From the NCBI GenBank assembly GCA_002841295.1, contig PHEU01000009.1:1-64000 (forward strand): DNA of 64,000 nucleotides, read 5' to 3'. The notes beneath the pieces are model-generated. The model was not told the origin of the DNA. It did not search any database and saw only the letters and a list, made by a program, of their open reading frames with translations. This document shows, piece by piece, positions 37,596 through 46,247 of this stretch; position 1 is the stretch's first letter; the number at the start of each line of letters is the position of its first letter. A program made the translations under genes and the position numbers. This stretch comes from Actinobacteria bacterium HGW-Actinobacteria-6 (lineage in GTDB: Bacteria; Actinomycetota; Coriobacteriia; Anaerosomatales; Anaerosomataceae).

Positions 37596-38647
37596 CAGCC
37601 GGTTCAGCTCGCCAGGCGATCAAGGCGGCGTGGCGCTCTGCTCGAATGCGCGTTGGCGGAGCCGCCGCCGTGCTCATCTACCACCGGATCTCATCGATGG
37701 AATCGGATCCGGAGCTCCTTGCGCTCAGCCCCGAACGATTCGACGAACAGGTCGCGGCCCTGAGCCGGGATTTCAACGTCGTGCCCGTCGGTGAGGTCTT
37801 CCGACTCCTGAATCGCCCGGGGCGAATTCCGAAACGCACGGTCGCGATCACCTTCGACGACGGCTACGCGGACGCACTTCACTCGGCTGTGCCGATTCTG
37901 CACGCCCACGGAGTACCGGGGACGGTATTCCTGAGCAGCGGCGCGATCGACTCGCCTGACGAATACTGGTGGGACCAGCTCGAACAGCTCTGCTTCGCGC
38001 CGGGTAAGCTACCGTCGACCATCACGATCGACACAGGCGCCCGCATCTTCTCGCACGCGCTTGAGACAGACGCGACCTATGCGCCGGAGGCTGCCACACG
38101 CCATGCGTCATGGAACGTCACGCAGCCTGCGCCGAGCGGCCGTCAGCGCCTGTATCTTGAGCTTGCGTCGTTCATGCGGCAGCTCCCGCCTGCGGAACGA
38201 AACCCGGCCATGGTGTCGCTGCTAGAGCTGACCGGCGTCGCTCTCAGCACTCGCCCATCACACCGGACGCTCGATGCTGCAGAAGTCGCATTGCTGTCAC
38301 GTGACCCGTTCATTGAGCTCGGCGGGCACACGATCGACCACGCAGTGCTCTCAGCGTGTAGCACCGAGGAACAGCGACACCAGATCCACGACGATAAGCT
38401 ACGCCTGGAGCAGCTATGCGGGTGCCGACTGGCCTCGTTCAGCTACCCGCACGGCGGATTCGATGATTTCAGCACCGAGTCGGTCCGCCTCGTCCGAGAA
38501 GTCGGCTACGAAGGCGCGTGCACGACAGACTCCGACATCTGCGTGGCATGGGGCGACCGTTTCAGGGTACCGCGCTATCTCCCGAGAGACATGGGCGCCG
38601 AGGATCTCGCGGCAAGACTTGCGAGGTGGCTCGATGAAGGTCGCTGA
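37592..38647 (+). CDS. Polysaccharide deacetylase (NodB/CE4 family)
   Basis: Protein of 351 residues. The NodB core shows AAVLIYHRISS, RTVAITFDDGYADALHSAVPIL (catalytic and metal Asp in FDDG), GVPGTVFLSSGAID, the His motif ELGGHTIDHAVLSAC (H-x3-H) and FSYPHGGFDDFS. The order and intact residues fit CE4 deacetylases with a metal triad D-H-H. No signal peptide is seen, so it may act on a cytoplasmic lipid-linked sugar or precursor. Overlaps the methyltransferase as ATGA. Confidence 0.9.
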   Translation: MTAGSARQAIKAAWRSARMRVGGAAAVLIYHRISSMESDPELLALSPERFDEQVAALSRDFNVVPVGEVFRLLNRPGRIPKRTVAITFDDGYADALHSAVPILHAHGVPGTVFLSSGAIDSPDEYWWDQLEQLCFAPGKLPSTITIDTGARIFSHALETDATYAPEAATRHASWNVTQPAPSGRQRLYLELASFMRQLPPAERNPAMVSLLELTGVALSTRPSHRTLDAAEVALLSRDPFIELGGHTIDHAVLSACSTEEQRHQIHDDKLRLEQLCGCRLASFSYPHGGFDDFSTESVRLVREVGYEGACTTDSDICVAWGDRFRVPRYLPRDMGAEDLAARLARWLDEGR

Positions 38648-39977
38648 TCTGCACGTTGCGCAGGTGTCCCCGCGCGAGGTCAGTGCGGGCGCCGAGAAGG
38701 TCGCACACCAGCTGCACCGCCAGTACACCGCACGCGGCGTCGACTCGTGGCTCGTCGTCGCCGAGAAGCAAACCGACGACCCGAAGGTCATCGAGCTGTC
38801 CAACGACAGCTATCGCCCGGCGTGGACGCGCGCGCTCTGGCGGGTAGCTGATAGCCTCCCGGAGTCGGGTGCCTACCATCTTCTCGACCGGGCACTGCGA
38901 ACCATCGCCGACCCACTCCGGATGCTGCAGATCCAGCGGGGCATCGAGACGATCTCGTACCCGGCATCGGCGCACATCCCAGCGCTCGTTCCGGAATCGC
39001 TCGACGTGCTGCATCTGCACAATCTGCATGGTGACTACTTCGACCTCCGTGCCCTCCCCCGGCTCAACGCGCTTGTCCCCACGATCTACACGCTGCATGA
39101 CGCCTGGCCGCTCACTGGCCACTGCGCATACCCCATGCAGTGCGAGAAGTGGCGGACCGGATGCGGCGACTGCGAGTACCTGGACCGCTACGTCGGAATC
39201 AGGCGCGATGGCAGCGCGCACAACGCGCGGATCAAGCGCAAGGCCCTCACGGACAGCGGAGTCCGTCTCGCCACTCCGTCCCGGTGGCTGATGCAAATGG
39301 CCGAGGAGTCCGGGGTCGCTGGACTTTCGGCCGAGACCCGGGTCATCCCAAACGGTGTCGATACGACCGTGTTCTCGCCCGGCGACAAGGTAGCCGCACG
39401 CGCGCTCCTCGGATTGCCCACCGACGCCACGATCGTGCTCTACACGGCCCGCTCGGCCAAGGACAATCCGTACAAGGGGTTCGAGACGCTCGAGGCCGCA
39501 CTACCTCTCATCGCCGAGCAGACCCAGGGCGACAAGCTGCTGTTCCTTGCCATCGGGCAGGACGCACCCGCCTACATGCTGGGCGATGCTCGCGTGCAGT
39601 TCGTGCCGTTCGTGAGCGACGAGGCGACGGTGGCCGCGTACTACCGCGCAGCCGATCTCTATCTCCACCCATCACATGCAGAGAACCACTCGCTCGCCCT
39701 GCTCGAGGCGATGGCTTCAGGGCTGTCCATCGTGTCGAGCGATGCCGGCGGGAACCCCGAGATCGTCGAGGACGGCGTCACTGGCCGCGTATTCGCTAAT
39801 CGCGACGCGTCTGCACTTGCCGAGGCGACCGTCCAGCTCATACGGAGCCCGGAAACGCGCAATCGCTATGTGGCGGCGGGCGTGCCGCGCGCACGTGAGC
39901 GCTTCACGATAGAGCGGCAAGTGAGCGCCTATCTGGATTGGTATCTCGAAATCACGGCTTCGCGCCAACGTGGCTAA
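38634..39977 (+). CDS. GT4-family glycosyltransferase
   Basis: Protein of 447 residues of the WcaC/colanic-acid-type GT4 group: VADLHVAQVSPREVSAGAEK, DVLHLHNLHGDYFDLRALPRL, TIYTLHDAWPLTGHCAYPMQ and CEKWRTGCGDCEYL (the Cys-rich segment typical of this subgroup), RVIPNGVDTTVFSPGDK, IVLYTARSAKDNPYKG and HPSHAENHSLALLEAMASG (E-x7-E). I chose the ATG at 38634, overlapping the deacetylase by 14 bp. The longer upstream frame is a shadow. Confidence 0.92.
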   Translation: MKVADLHVAQVSPREVSAGAEKVAHQLHRQYTARGVDSWLVVAEKQTDDPKVIELSNDSYRPAWTRALWRVADSLPESGAYHLLDRALRTIADPLRMLQIQRGIETISYPASAHIPALVPESLDVLHLHNLHGDYFDLRALPRLNALVPTIYTLHDAWPLTGHCAYPMQCEKWRTGCGDCEYLDRYVGIRRDGSAHNARIKRKALTDSGVRLATPSRWLMQMAEESGVAGLSAETRVIPNGVDTTVFSPGDKVAARALLGLPTDATIVLYTARSAKDNPYKGFETLEAALPLIAEQTQGDKLLFLAIGQDAPAYMLGDARVQFVPFVSDEATVAAYYRAADLYLHPSHAENHSLALLEAMASGLSIVSSDAGGNPEIVEDGVTGRVFANRDASALAEATVQLIRSPETRNRYVAAGVPRARERFTIERQVSAYLDWYLEITASRQRG

Positions 39978-39994
39978 GAGGACGGCAGACAAAG

Positions 39995-40735
39995 ATGCGT
40001 GAGCTTATCGTGGTCATCCCGGTGTACAACGAGGCGGCCTGTATCGCCGATGTGATTCGCTCCTGGCAGGCCACGCTCGATGGTCTCTCGGCAGATTATG
40101 AGATCCTCGTGCTCGATGACGGTTCGACCGACGGCACGGCGGCGGCCCTCCGGGAACTCGAGAACGAACCCCGCGTGAGCGTCACCTCAAAGCCCAACAG
40201 CGGTCACGGGCCCACGATACTCATGGGCTACAGGATGGCGTACCCCAGGGCGCAGTGGGTCTTCCAGTGCGACAGTGACGACGAGATGCCAGCATCCAGC
40301 TTCCCGGCGCTCTGGCGCAAGCGCGATGGCTTCGACGCCATCTTCGGCGCACGAACAGGCAGGTCTCAGAGCACAGGCCGACGACTCATCAGCGCCACCT
40401 CACGGTTCATCGTGAACCTGGCATACGGTGCCGGCGTTCAGGACGTGAACACACCGTACCGCCTTGTGAGATCCGCAATTCTCGGACCGATCGTGCTCGC
40501 GATTCCCGATACGACATTCGCACCTAATCTCGTTGTCTCAGGAACGCTCGCCCTGGCCGGAGCTCGGATTCTCAACGTACCCGTGCCACACCAGAATCGC
40601 CGTACGGGCACCGTATCGATCGTCCGGTGGCGCCTTTGGAAGGCAGCAGTAAAATCACTCGTCGAGACCATCGTCTTGGCACGAACCATGCGAGTCGTTG
40701 CACGCAGAGTCGCCTCTCAAGGAGAAACCACGTGA
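39995..40735 (+). CDS. GT2-family glycosyltransferase (DPM1/undecaprenyl-phosphate type)
   Basis: Protein of 246 residues: LIVVIPVYNEAACIADVIRS, ILVLDDGSTDGTAAALRELE, NSGHGPTILMGYRMA and VFQCDSDDEMPASSF. The GHGPTI segment and the DSDDEM metal motif are typical of dolichyl/undecaprenyl-phosphate mannose/glucose synthases. There are no TM helices. Together with the GtrA and GT-C membrane proteins nearby it could make a polyprenyl-phosphate sugar donor for transfer outside the cell; that pairing is inferred. Confidence 0.9.
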   Translation: MRELIVVIPVYNEAACIADVIRSWQATLDGLSADYEILVLDDGSTDGTAAALRELENEPRVSVTSKPNSGHGPTILMGYRMAYPRAQWVFQCDSDDEMPASSFPALWRKRDGFDAIFGARTGRSQSTGRRLISATSRFIVNLAYGAGVQDVNTPYRLVRSAILGPIVLAIPDTTFAPNLVVSGTLALAGARILNVPVPHQNRRTGTVSIVRWRLWKAAVKSLVETIVLARTMRVVARRVASQGETT

Positions 40736-42111
40736 AGCAGGTCAAGGTCCTGGTGATCGGCGCGGGCCCCACCGGGCTTGGGGCGGCATACCAACTCAAC
40801 AGGCACGAGGGCGTCGACTGGCTGCTCTGCGAGCAGAGCACCGAGATTGGCGGGCTTTCCCAAAGCATCATCGATGATGCGGGCTACACCTGGGACATCG
40901 GTGGCCACGTGTGGTTCTCGCACTATGATGTCGTCTCGAATCTGCTCGCCGAGATCCTCGGATCCGATGGCTACTACGAGCACCGGCGCGATGCCGCGAT
41001 CCAATACGGCTCGCACTGGGTGCCCTACCCTTTCCAGGACCACCTGCAAGCACTCCCTGGAGACGTCAGGACGGAGTGCCTGGCAGGACTCGTCGAGGCC
41101 GCAATCACCGCAGCGTCAGGCTCACAGGGTCCGCCGGAGAATTTCTCCGAGTACATCACGGCTGCCTTTGGAATCGGAATCACCGAGGCATTCATGCGCC
41201 CGTACAACGAGAAGGTCTGGGCACATCCGCTCGGAGACATGTCATGGTCGTGGATCGGCGAACGGGTCTCCGTGCCCGACCCTATCGCGGCGATTCGAAA
41301 CGCGCTCGGCGCCCCGAAGGACACAGAATGGGGTCCCAATAGCACCTTCGTGTACCCGAAATCGGGCGGCACAGGCGCATTCTGGGACGCACTCGCAAAC
41401 ACGCTGCCGCAGGAACGCATCCGACTCGGCGCACGTGCCGTCTCAATCGACCGGGAGAACAAGATCGTCAGTTTCGAGGACGGAGCAACCATCGGCTACG
41501 AGTACCTCATCACCACGGTGCCACTTGATATCACCGCCCGGCTCATCGGCGATCCATCCCTCATCGAGCTGACCTCCGGACTATCTCACAGCTCCGTTCA
41601 CGTCATTGGCCTTGGGGTCGACGCCGCAGTTGGAGAACGGCTCGGCGACCGGTGCTGGATGTACTTCCCCGATCCGGAACTCCCCTTCTATCGGGTCACC
41701 CACTTCAGCCACTACAGCCCAGCCAATGTGCCGGCGGGTATCGACGGTTCCTCACTCTTGATCGAAGTCGCTGAATCCGCGACCATGCCCGTTGATACCG
41801 ACGACCTGGTGGACCGTGTTATTGCCGGGCTCGTCTCGGCAGGTGTGCTTGAGAACGCAGAGCAGGTCTCGCACGTGTGGACACACCGCGCCGAGTACGG
41901 ATACCCGACGCCCACGCTGAACCGCGAGGAGATCGTGAGTCTCGCACTGGCCGAGCTCGGTTCCGCCAACATCCTCTCTCGCGGGCGATTCGGCGCGTGG
42001 CGCTACGAAGTCGGCAACATGGACCACAGCTTCATGCAGGGCTACGAGGCTGCCGCCCGCGCGCTCACCGGGTGTGCAGAGCCTACCCTCGGGTTGGACG
42101 GGGACCGGTAG
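40732..42111 (+). CDS. FAD-dependent oxidoreductase, UDP-galactopyranose mutase/protoporphyrinogen oxidase-like
   Basis: Protein of 459 residues with an N-terminal dinucleotide-binding motif VLVIGAGPTGLGAAYQL, the GG motif EIGGLSQSIIDDAGYTWDIGGH and a Glf/HemY-like aromatic segment (HWVPYPFQDHLQALPGDV). Proteins of this sort occur in polysaccharide clusters and are often annotated as protoporphyrinogen oxidases; haem synthesis is unlikely in this position. A nucleotide-sugar mutase or oxidase role is the better guess. The GTG at 40732 overlaps the GT2 stop (GTGA). Confidence 0.83.
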   Translation: MKQVKVLVIGAGPTGLGAAYQLNRHEGVDWLLCEQSTEIGGLSQSIIDDAGYTWDIGGHVWFSHYDVVSNLLAEILGSDGYYEHRRDAAIQYGSHWVPYPFQDHLQALPGDVRTECLAGLVEAAITAASGSQGPPENFSEYITAAFGIGITEAFMRPYNEKVWAHPLGDMSWSWIGERVSVPDPIAAIRNALGAPKDTEWGPNSTFVYPKSGGTGAFWDALANTLPQERIRLGARAVSIDRENKIVSFEDGATIGYEYLITTVPLDITARLIGDPSLIELTSGLSHSSVHVIGLGVDAAVGERLGDRCWMYFPDPELPFYRVTHFSHYSPANVPAGIDGSSLLIEVAESATMPVDTDDLVDRVIAGLVSAGVLENAEQVSHVWTHRAEYGYPTPTLNREEIVSLALAELGSANILSRGRFGAWRYEVGNMDHSFMQGYEAAARALTGCAEPTLGLDGDR

Positions 42112-42522
42112 ATGGCCGCGAGCGGACGACTGCCTTCCGTTGCGCGGGAGGTCCTGTCCTACGGCGTGATCGGAGTGCTCAGCGCCAGCACCGATGCCAT
42201 AATCTTCTGGTCGCTCACAACCCGCTTCGCGCTCGATCCACAGCTCGCGAACGCCGCAGGCGTCGTCTGCGGCATCACCTTGAGCTTCTGGCTCAATCGG
42301 GCGTTCACGTTCCGGGTGCGTGATCGCGCGCTCGCGCGCTTTGCCACGTTTTGGGCAGTCGGGCTCGGAGGCCTGGCGCTTTCCGCACTCATCCTGCAGA
42401 CCGGCCTGTCACTCGGGTTGCCCGCAATGCGCGTAAAGCTCGTGTCGATTCTCATCGTGGCGAGTGTACAGTTCGCGCTGAACCGGACGATCACCTTCAG
42501 GCGCGGACCGGACAGGTCCTAG
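42112..42522 (+). CDS. GtrA-family membrane protein
   Basis: Protein of 136 residues with four TM helices: VLSYGVIGVLSASTDAIIFW, ANAAGVVCGITLSFWLNRAFTF and FALNRTITF match GtrA/PF04138. GtrA proteins are proposed flippases or partners for polyprenyl-phosphate-linked sugars. It directly abuts the flavoprotein and lies two genes after the DPM1-like GT2, the expected donor synthase. Last gene of the plus-strand run. Confidence 0.92.
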   Translation: MAASGRLPSVAREVLSYGVIGVLSASTDAIIFWSLTTRFALDPQLANAAGVVCGITLSFWLNRAFTFRVRDRALARFATFWAVGLGGLALSALILQTGLSLGLPAMRVKLVSILIVASVQFALNRTITFRRGPDRS

Positions 42523-42528
42523 TCAGGC

Positions 42529-42554
42529 GCGAGGAAGTGGAAGTCACTTCTCGC
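42529..42554. terminator. Hairpin between convergent glycan genes
   Basis: Arms GCGAGGAAGTG (42529-42539) and CACTTCTCGC (42545-42554) pair with one bulged base around a 5-base loop, at the junction of the convergent gtrA-like and GT-C genes. There is no strong T-run on either strand, so it may act as a weak bidirectional terminator. Confidence 0.4.
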
Positions 42555-44247
42555 CGACCTCGGCACGCAGCGCCGGGTAGTAGGTCCATTCACCCTGCGA
42601 CTGGCCTTGCGCGGAGATGACTTCCACCTCGAAGCCGGCATCCTCTAGTCGCCTCACGAGAGCCCGGGAGTGCATCTCGGCAACCCAGGGATCCGGGAAC
42701 CGGACATGCAGGTTCTCGGCGCCATCAAGCGCCGCCAGCGTCTCTGTGCGAGCGATCGCCCGGTTGCGGTAGTCGTACCCCTGTGCAACGAGCGCCAGTA
42801 GGCCATTCGCGCAGAGAATCACCACGACCGCGATCGCTGCAAGCCGGGCAGCACGACCGCTGCGTCCCTCGGCAGACAGCCCTGCCACCGCAATCAGGAG
42901 CGGGACGAGGAACAAGATCGGGGCGAGCCTGGCCCACCACGACTCGACCATCAGAAGCGTGAGCACGACGGTCGCAATGGTCCCGAAAGCCACGGCTTCA
43001 AGCGGAAGATCGAAACGCACGGTCTTTCGCCGCAGGAGCATGAGCGCCGACAACGCGGCAGCCGCGATCAGAGCGAGGAAGAACAGTGGTCCGTATCCGC
43101 CTCGGCGGGCATCCGGAAACTGAAGTGCCACTAACTCATCGCGCGTCACCGAGAGCGGGTTCTTGAGCCGGTACGGTGCTGCCATCGTCTGGTCGGTCGC
43201 AGTGGATGTCTGCTCGGTAAGTGACATCAGGAACGCGACCGGCGCGGGCACCTCGCGATATGGAACGGGGCGCTGCGTCACGTCGGGCGGATCAGGGACT
43301 CGAGCAAGGTCGGGGCTGAAGAGCGGATAGAACGGATTCCCCTGTTGATACAGGTTCGTGATGTACGGATTGAATCCAACGATGAGTATCCCGAGTACAA
43401 GCGCGACAAGCGGCAGAACAGTCGGCTTCCATGCACGATCAGCGCCGCGCCTCGCTTTCAAAGCGCGCCAAACCGCCGAGCCAAGCACCAGCGCGACCAC
43501 GAACACCAGTCCCGTGAACTTGAGATTCGCAAGCAGCACGGCGGCGGCAACCCCCAGTGTGGGCAGCGACGTCCGAGAGCCGCCTAGATCGATCTTCTCA
43601 GTGCTTTCGGCAACCGCGATCAACACGAGCATCAGCCCGAGGCTGGCAAAGAGCCCGTCCACATAATGTGTGTCAAGCTGAGCGACTGTAACAGGATTGA
43701 GCGCTGCGACTGCTGCCAGGACGTACGCCCAGCTGATCCGGATACCCGGAATCGCCAGGAAGAAGGCGCCGGCCACGCCGAAACTCGCAAGCGCGAACAA
43801 GACCGTGAGAATCTTTCCGTACTCGATATTCCCGGTGAGGGCGTACACGCCGCCCGAGAACACCAATGACGCTTTGGGGTAATGGTCAGCCAGAACATGG
43901 CCGAGGGAAGCCGACATCGGATTGACGCCATCGCCGATCGAGATGGCCGCCGGCTCGTGATACGTCAGGCTGTCATGTGTGTTATCCCAGGAGCCGCCCT
44001 GAATCGCGAGTGCAGCCACCACGACAATTGAAACCACGACGTAGGCCAGCCATAAGCCGCGCGTGTGTTGCCGGAGCACGATCGGAAGCAGCACTCCGAT
44101 GGCCAAGCCGAACGCGAAGCTCATCACACTCAGCGAGACGCCCGCAAGGAACAGCGTCGACTGAAGCAGCACAGGGAGCAGCACGAGTGAGATCGTGAGC
44201 GTGGATATCGACAGCAGCGTCTCCTGGTGAGCGCGCACGTCCTTCAA
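42544..44247 (-). CDS. GT-C membrane glycosyltransferase (GT39/ArnT-like)
   Basis: Protein of about 567 residues with some 12 TM helices. The first external loop carries the acidic motif GGSWDNTHDSLTYHEPAA, in the place of the Asp-containing active site of GT-C enzymes that use polyprenyl-phosphate sugars, and a long loop (VPDPPDVTQRPVPYREVP) lies before the C-terminal helices. I prefer the TTG at 44247, which has AGAGGAG 6 bases upstream; an ATG at 44286 is in frame without such a site. It is preceded by the radical SAM pair on the same strand. Sugar and acceptor are unknown. Confidence 0.8.
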   Translation of the reverse strand: MKDVRAHQETLLSISTLTISLVLLPVLLQSTLFLAGVSLSVMSFAFGLAIGVLLPIVLRQHTRGLWLAYVVVSIVVVAALAIQGGSWDNTHDSLTYHEPAAISIGDGVNPMSASLGHVLADHYPKASLVFSGGVYALTGNIEYGKILTVLFALASFGVAGAFFLAIPGIRISWAYVLAAVAALNPVTVAQLDTHYVDGLFASLGLMLVLIAVAESTEKIDLGGSRTSLPTLGVAAAVLLANLKFTGLVFVVALVLGSAVWRALKARRGADRAWKPTVLPLVALVLGILIVGFNPYITNLYQQGNPFYPLFSPDLARVPDPPDVTQRPVPYREVPAPVAFLMSLTEQTSTATDQTMAAPYRLKNPLSVTRDELVALQFPDARRGGYGPLFFLALIAAAALSALMLLRRKTVRFDLPLEAVAFGTIATVVLTLLMVESWWARLAPILFLVPLLIAVAGLSAEGRSGRAARLAAIAVVVILCANGLLALVAQGYDYRNRAIARTETLAALDGAENLHVRFPDPWVAEMHSRALVRRLEDAGFEVEVISAQGQSQGEWTYYPALRAEVGEK

Positions 44248-44295
44248 TCCGATCTCCTCTTGCTCAGCACGGAAGCCTGGCTGCATCCGGGCGGT

Positions 44296-45222
44296 CTACT
44301 CGGCGTCTATCCACTCGCCTGCTTCATGCTTGGACCGACTCCAGGGACGCATCACCATCGCGTCGAAGTCGCAGTACTGACACCAGGGAACCGGCTTCAC
44401 AAGGAAATCCATGACCGTATACCCGTCGTCCTCGGCGTAGATTGAGACCGAGTCGTCCTCGGTTACCTCCATGCCGTCGAGACCGAACTTCTCCTTGAGG
44501 ATATCCACATACGCCGTGTACGCACACGGGTACAGCTTCCCATCGCGCAGAATCGGACAGTTGTTGACCCAGCGACACCGCTCAAAGGCGTCGGCGACGT
44601 CATGCCCGCCTGCCGGATCGATCGGCAGTCGGAAGAACTCGTCGCGGGACTCGGTCCACTCCACGGTGGCGCCATGTTCTGCCGCCAACGCATCCACACG
44701 CTCGACTTTGAGTGCGATCGGGTACAAGTCGCACACCAGCGTGCAATCGTACTCCCGAAGCGCCTCCCAGAACGGCGCCTCCATGCGATGCGCGAGGACG
44801 CCGTTGGTCATGACTTTGATGCTCGACTCGGGGAACTGTTCGCGCGTGATGCGCATGAACTCGATCAGGTCAGGATGCAGAAGCGGTTCTCCGCCGAGCA
44901 GATAGATCTCGCTTATGGCCGAGAAGAGCACCGCAAGGCGCGCCATATCGCGCTCGAACTCCTCGACGCTCGCGAAACCGGGTTCGCTGATGTTGCTGAA
45001 ATGCGTGCAGCCGGCACAGTTGAGGTTGCAGTGATCTGTGACGTGGACGACAAGGCGATGCAGCCTCGGCTTGCGCCTCAGCACGTGTCGGTCCCACCAG
45101 AAGCGGGGCCAACTCTCGCGTAAAGCCATCCCATCGCTATAGAGGTGCTCTCGAAGCCACCCTCTGACCGGGCCAGGGACAGCGCCCCTCACAACATCCG
45201 GCATTCGCAGCGCTGGCGTCAC
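44296..45222 (-). CDS. Radical SAM enzyme with C-terminal SPASM-like cysteines (paralogue 1)
   Basis: Protein of 308 residues. The [4Fe-4S] cluster motif is CNLNCAGC in HVTDHCNLNCAGCTHFSN, and the SAM-binding GGE is in YLLGGEPLLHPDLIEF. C-terminal cysteines (CRWVNNCPILRDGKLYPCAYTA, in parts, and PVPWCQYCDF) look like ligands of an auxiliary cluster. The GTG at 45222 overlaps the stop of the second radical SAM gene as GTGA. The reaction is unknown; the setting suggests modification of a sugar or of a small molecule attached to the glycan. Confidence 0.87.
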   Translation of the reverse strand: MTPALRMPDVVRGAVPGPVRGWLREHLYSDGMALRESWPRFWWDRHVLRRKPRLHRLVVHVTDHCNLNCAGCTHFSNISEPGFASVEEFERDMARLAVLFSAISEIYLLGGEPLLHPDLIEFMRITREQFPESSIKVMTNGVLAHRMEAPFWEALREYDCTLVCDLYPIALKVERVDALAAEHGATVEWTESRDEFFRLPIDPAGGHDVADAFERCRWVNNCPILRDGKLYPCAYTAYVDILKEKFGLDGMEVTEDDSVSIYAEDDGYTVMDFLVKPVPWCQYCDFDAMVMRPWSRSKHEAGEWIDAE

Positions 45223-46211
45223 GACCGGCCACGCTCCCCTCTTGCGGCGCACCCAACGCCGGAGCCATCCACCCGCACCCACTCATCGATACTGCGGCTT
45301 GTGCGGCCCCACTCGAAGTACTCGAGCGCCGGATAATCGCAATTCGCGCACCATGGCACCGGGCTCATGAGGAAATCGACGATATCATCACCGGTCGCGT
45401 CACCGTGAACCGAGATTGAGTCTTCAGGCCCGGGATGGAGCTGCTCGATATCAAAGCGCTCCCGCAAGATGTCCGCGTACGCGATGTGAGCGCACGGGTA
45501 CATGCGACCGTCTTTGATAGTGGCGCAGTTGCTCACACCCGTGCAACGCACGAAGGACTCCTGCGGATCGCACGTGCCGCTCAAATCGATAGGCGCTCGG
45601 AAGAACTGCTCGGTGGCCTGAACGAACTCGACGACGACTCCGTGCTCCGCTCCAAGCGCTGTGATGGCTTCGACATCGGCCACGCCCGGATACTGATCGC
45701 ACAGCAGGATCGTCTCGGTCTCATGCAGCGCGCCCCAAAATGAATCACCCATTTTGGGCACCAGGACGCCGTTGGTCATGAGACAGATCCGCGTACCGGG
45801 CAGATGCTTCCGGGCTACCCGGACGAACTCCTCAACCTGGGGGTGTAGCAGAGGTTCTCCGCCGAGAAGATAGACCTGATCGATGCCCTCAAACAGTCCC
45901 GCAAGTCGCGTGAGGTCGGCCTCAAACGTCGACAAGTCCGTAAACACCGGCTTGCTGATGCTGCTGTAATGCTCGCAGCTCCGGCAGTTCAGGTTGCAGT
46001 GATCGGTGAGGTGGACATCGAGATGATGCAGGCGCGGCGGCCGCCCGGACGCCTTGCGGGCGCGCGCCTCGGCACGGGTCTCCCGGCATATCAGGCTCGT
46101 GGCGTCGTAGCGCCCAAAAACGCGGTTCCAGAGCCGATTGCCCTGCCGTTTCGTCAGCAGCGCGCGGGCCATCTTGAGCGTTGTGGGTGTCTTACGAAGA
46201 GGTGGTCGCAT
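45219..46211 (-). CDS. Radical SAM enzyme with C-terminal SPASM-like cysteines (paralogue 2)
   Basis: Protein of 330 residues, clearly paralogous to the next gene: HLTDHCNLNCRSCEHYSSIS holds the CxxxCxxC cluster motif, YLLGGEPLLHPQVEEF the GGE motif, and CTGVSNCATIKDGRMYPCAH with PVPWCANCDYPAL the C-terminal cysteines. The two share motif spacing throughout. I chose the ATG at 46211, 36 bp after the ATP-grasp/HAD gene. Substrate unknown; the pair may act in sequence or as a heterodimer. Confidence 0.87.
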   Translation of the reverse strand: MRPPLRKTPTTLKMARALLTKRQGNRLWNRVFGRYDATSLICRETRAEARARKASGRPPRLHHLDVHLTDHCNLNCRSCEHYSSISKPVFTDLSTFEADLTRLAGLFEGIDQVYLLGGEPLLHPQVEEFVRVARKHLPGTRICLMTNGVLVPKMGDSFWGALHETETILLCDQYPGVADVEAITALGAEHGVVVEFVQATEQFFRAPIDLSGTCDPQESFVRCTGVSNCATIKDGRMYPCAHIAYADILRERFDIEQLHPGPEDSISVHGDATGDDIVDFLMSPVPWCANCDYPALEYFEWGRTSRSIDEWVRVDGSGVGCAARGERGRS

Positions 46212-46247
46212 GCAGCAGAGTATAGCACCGAGCATGCCAAAGAGACC

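Noticed and set aside
40868-41053. Short Arg/Ser-rich minus-strand frames within glycan genes
   Set aside because: They are shadows of the plus-strand coding sequence with no ribosome binding site or conserved motif.
40732-42111. Protoporphyrinogen oxidase for haem synthesis, given the nearby cytochromes
   Set aside because: It is embedded between glycan genes with overlapping starts and has Glf-like segments; no other haem-synthesis gene is present.
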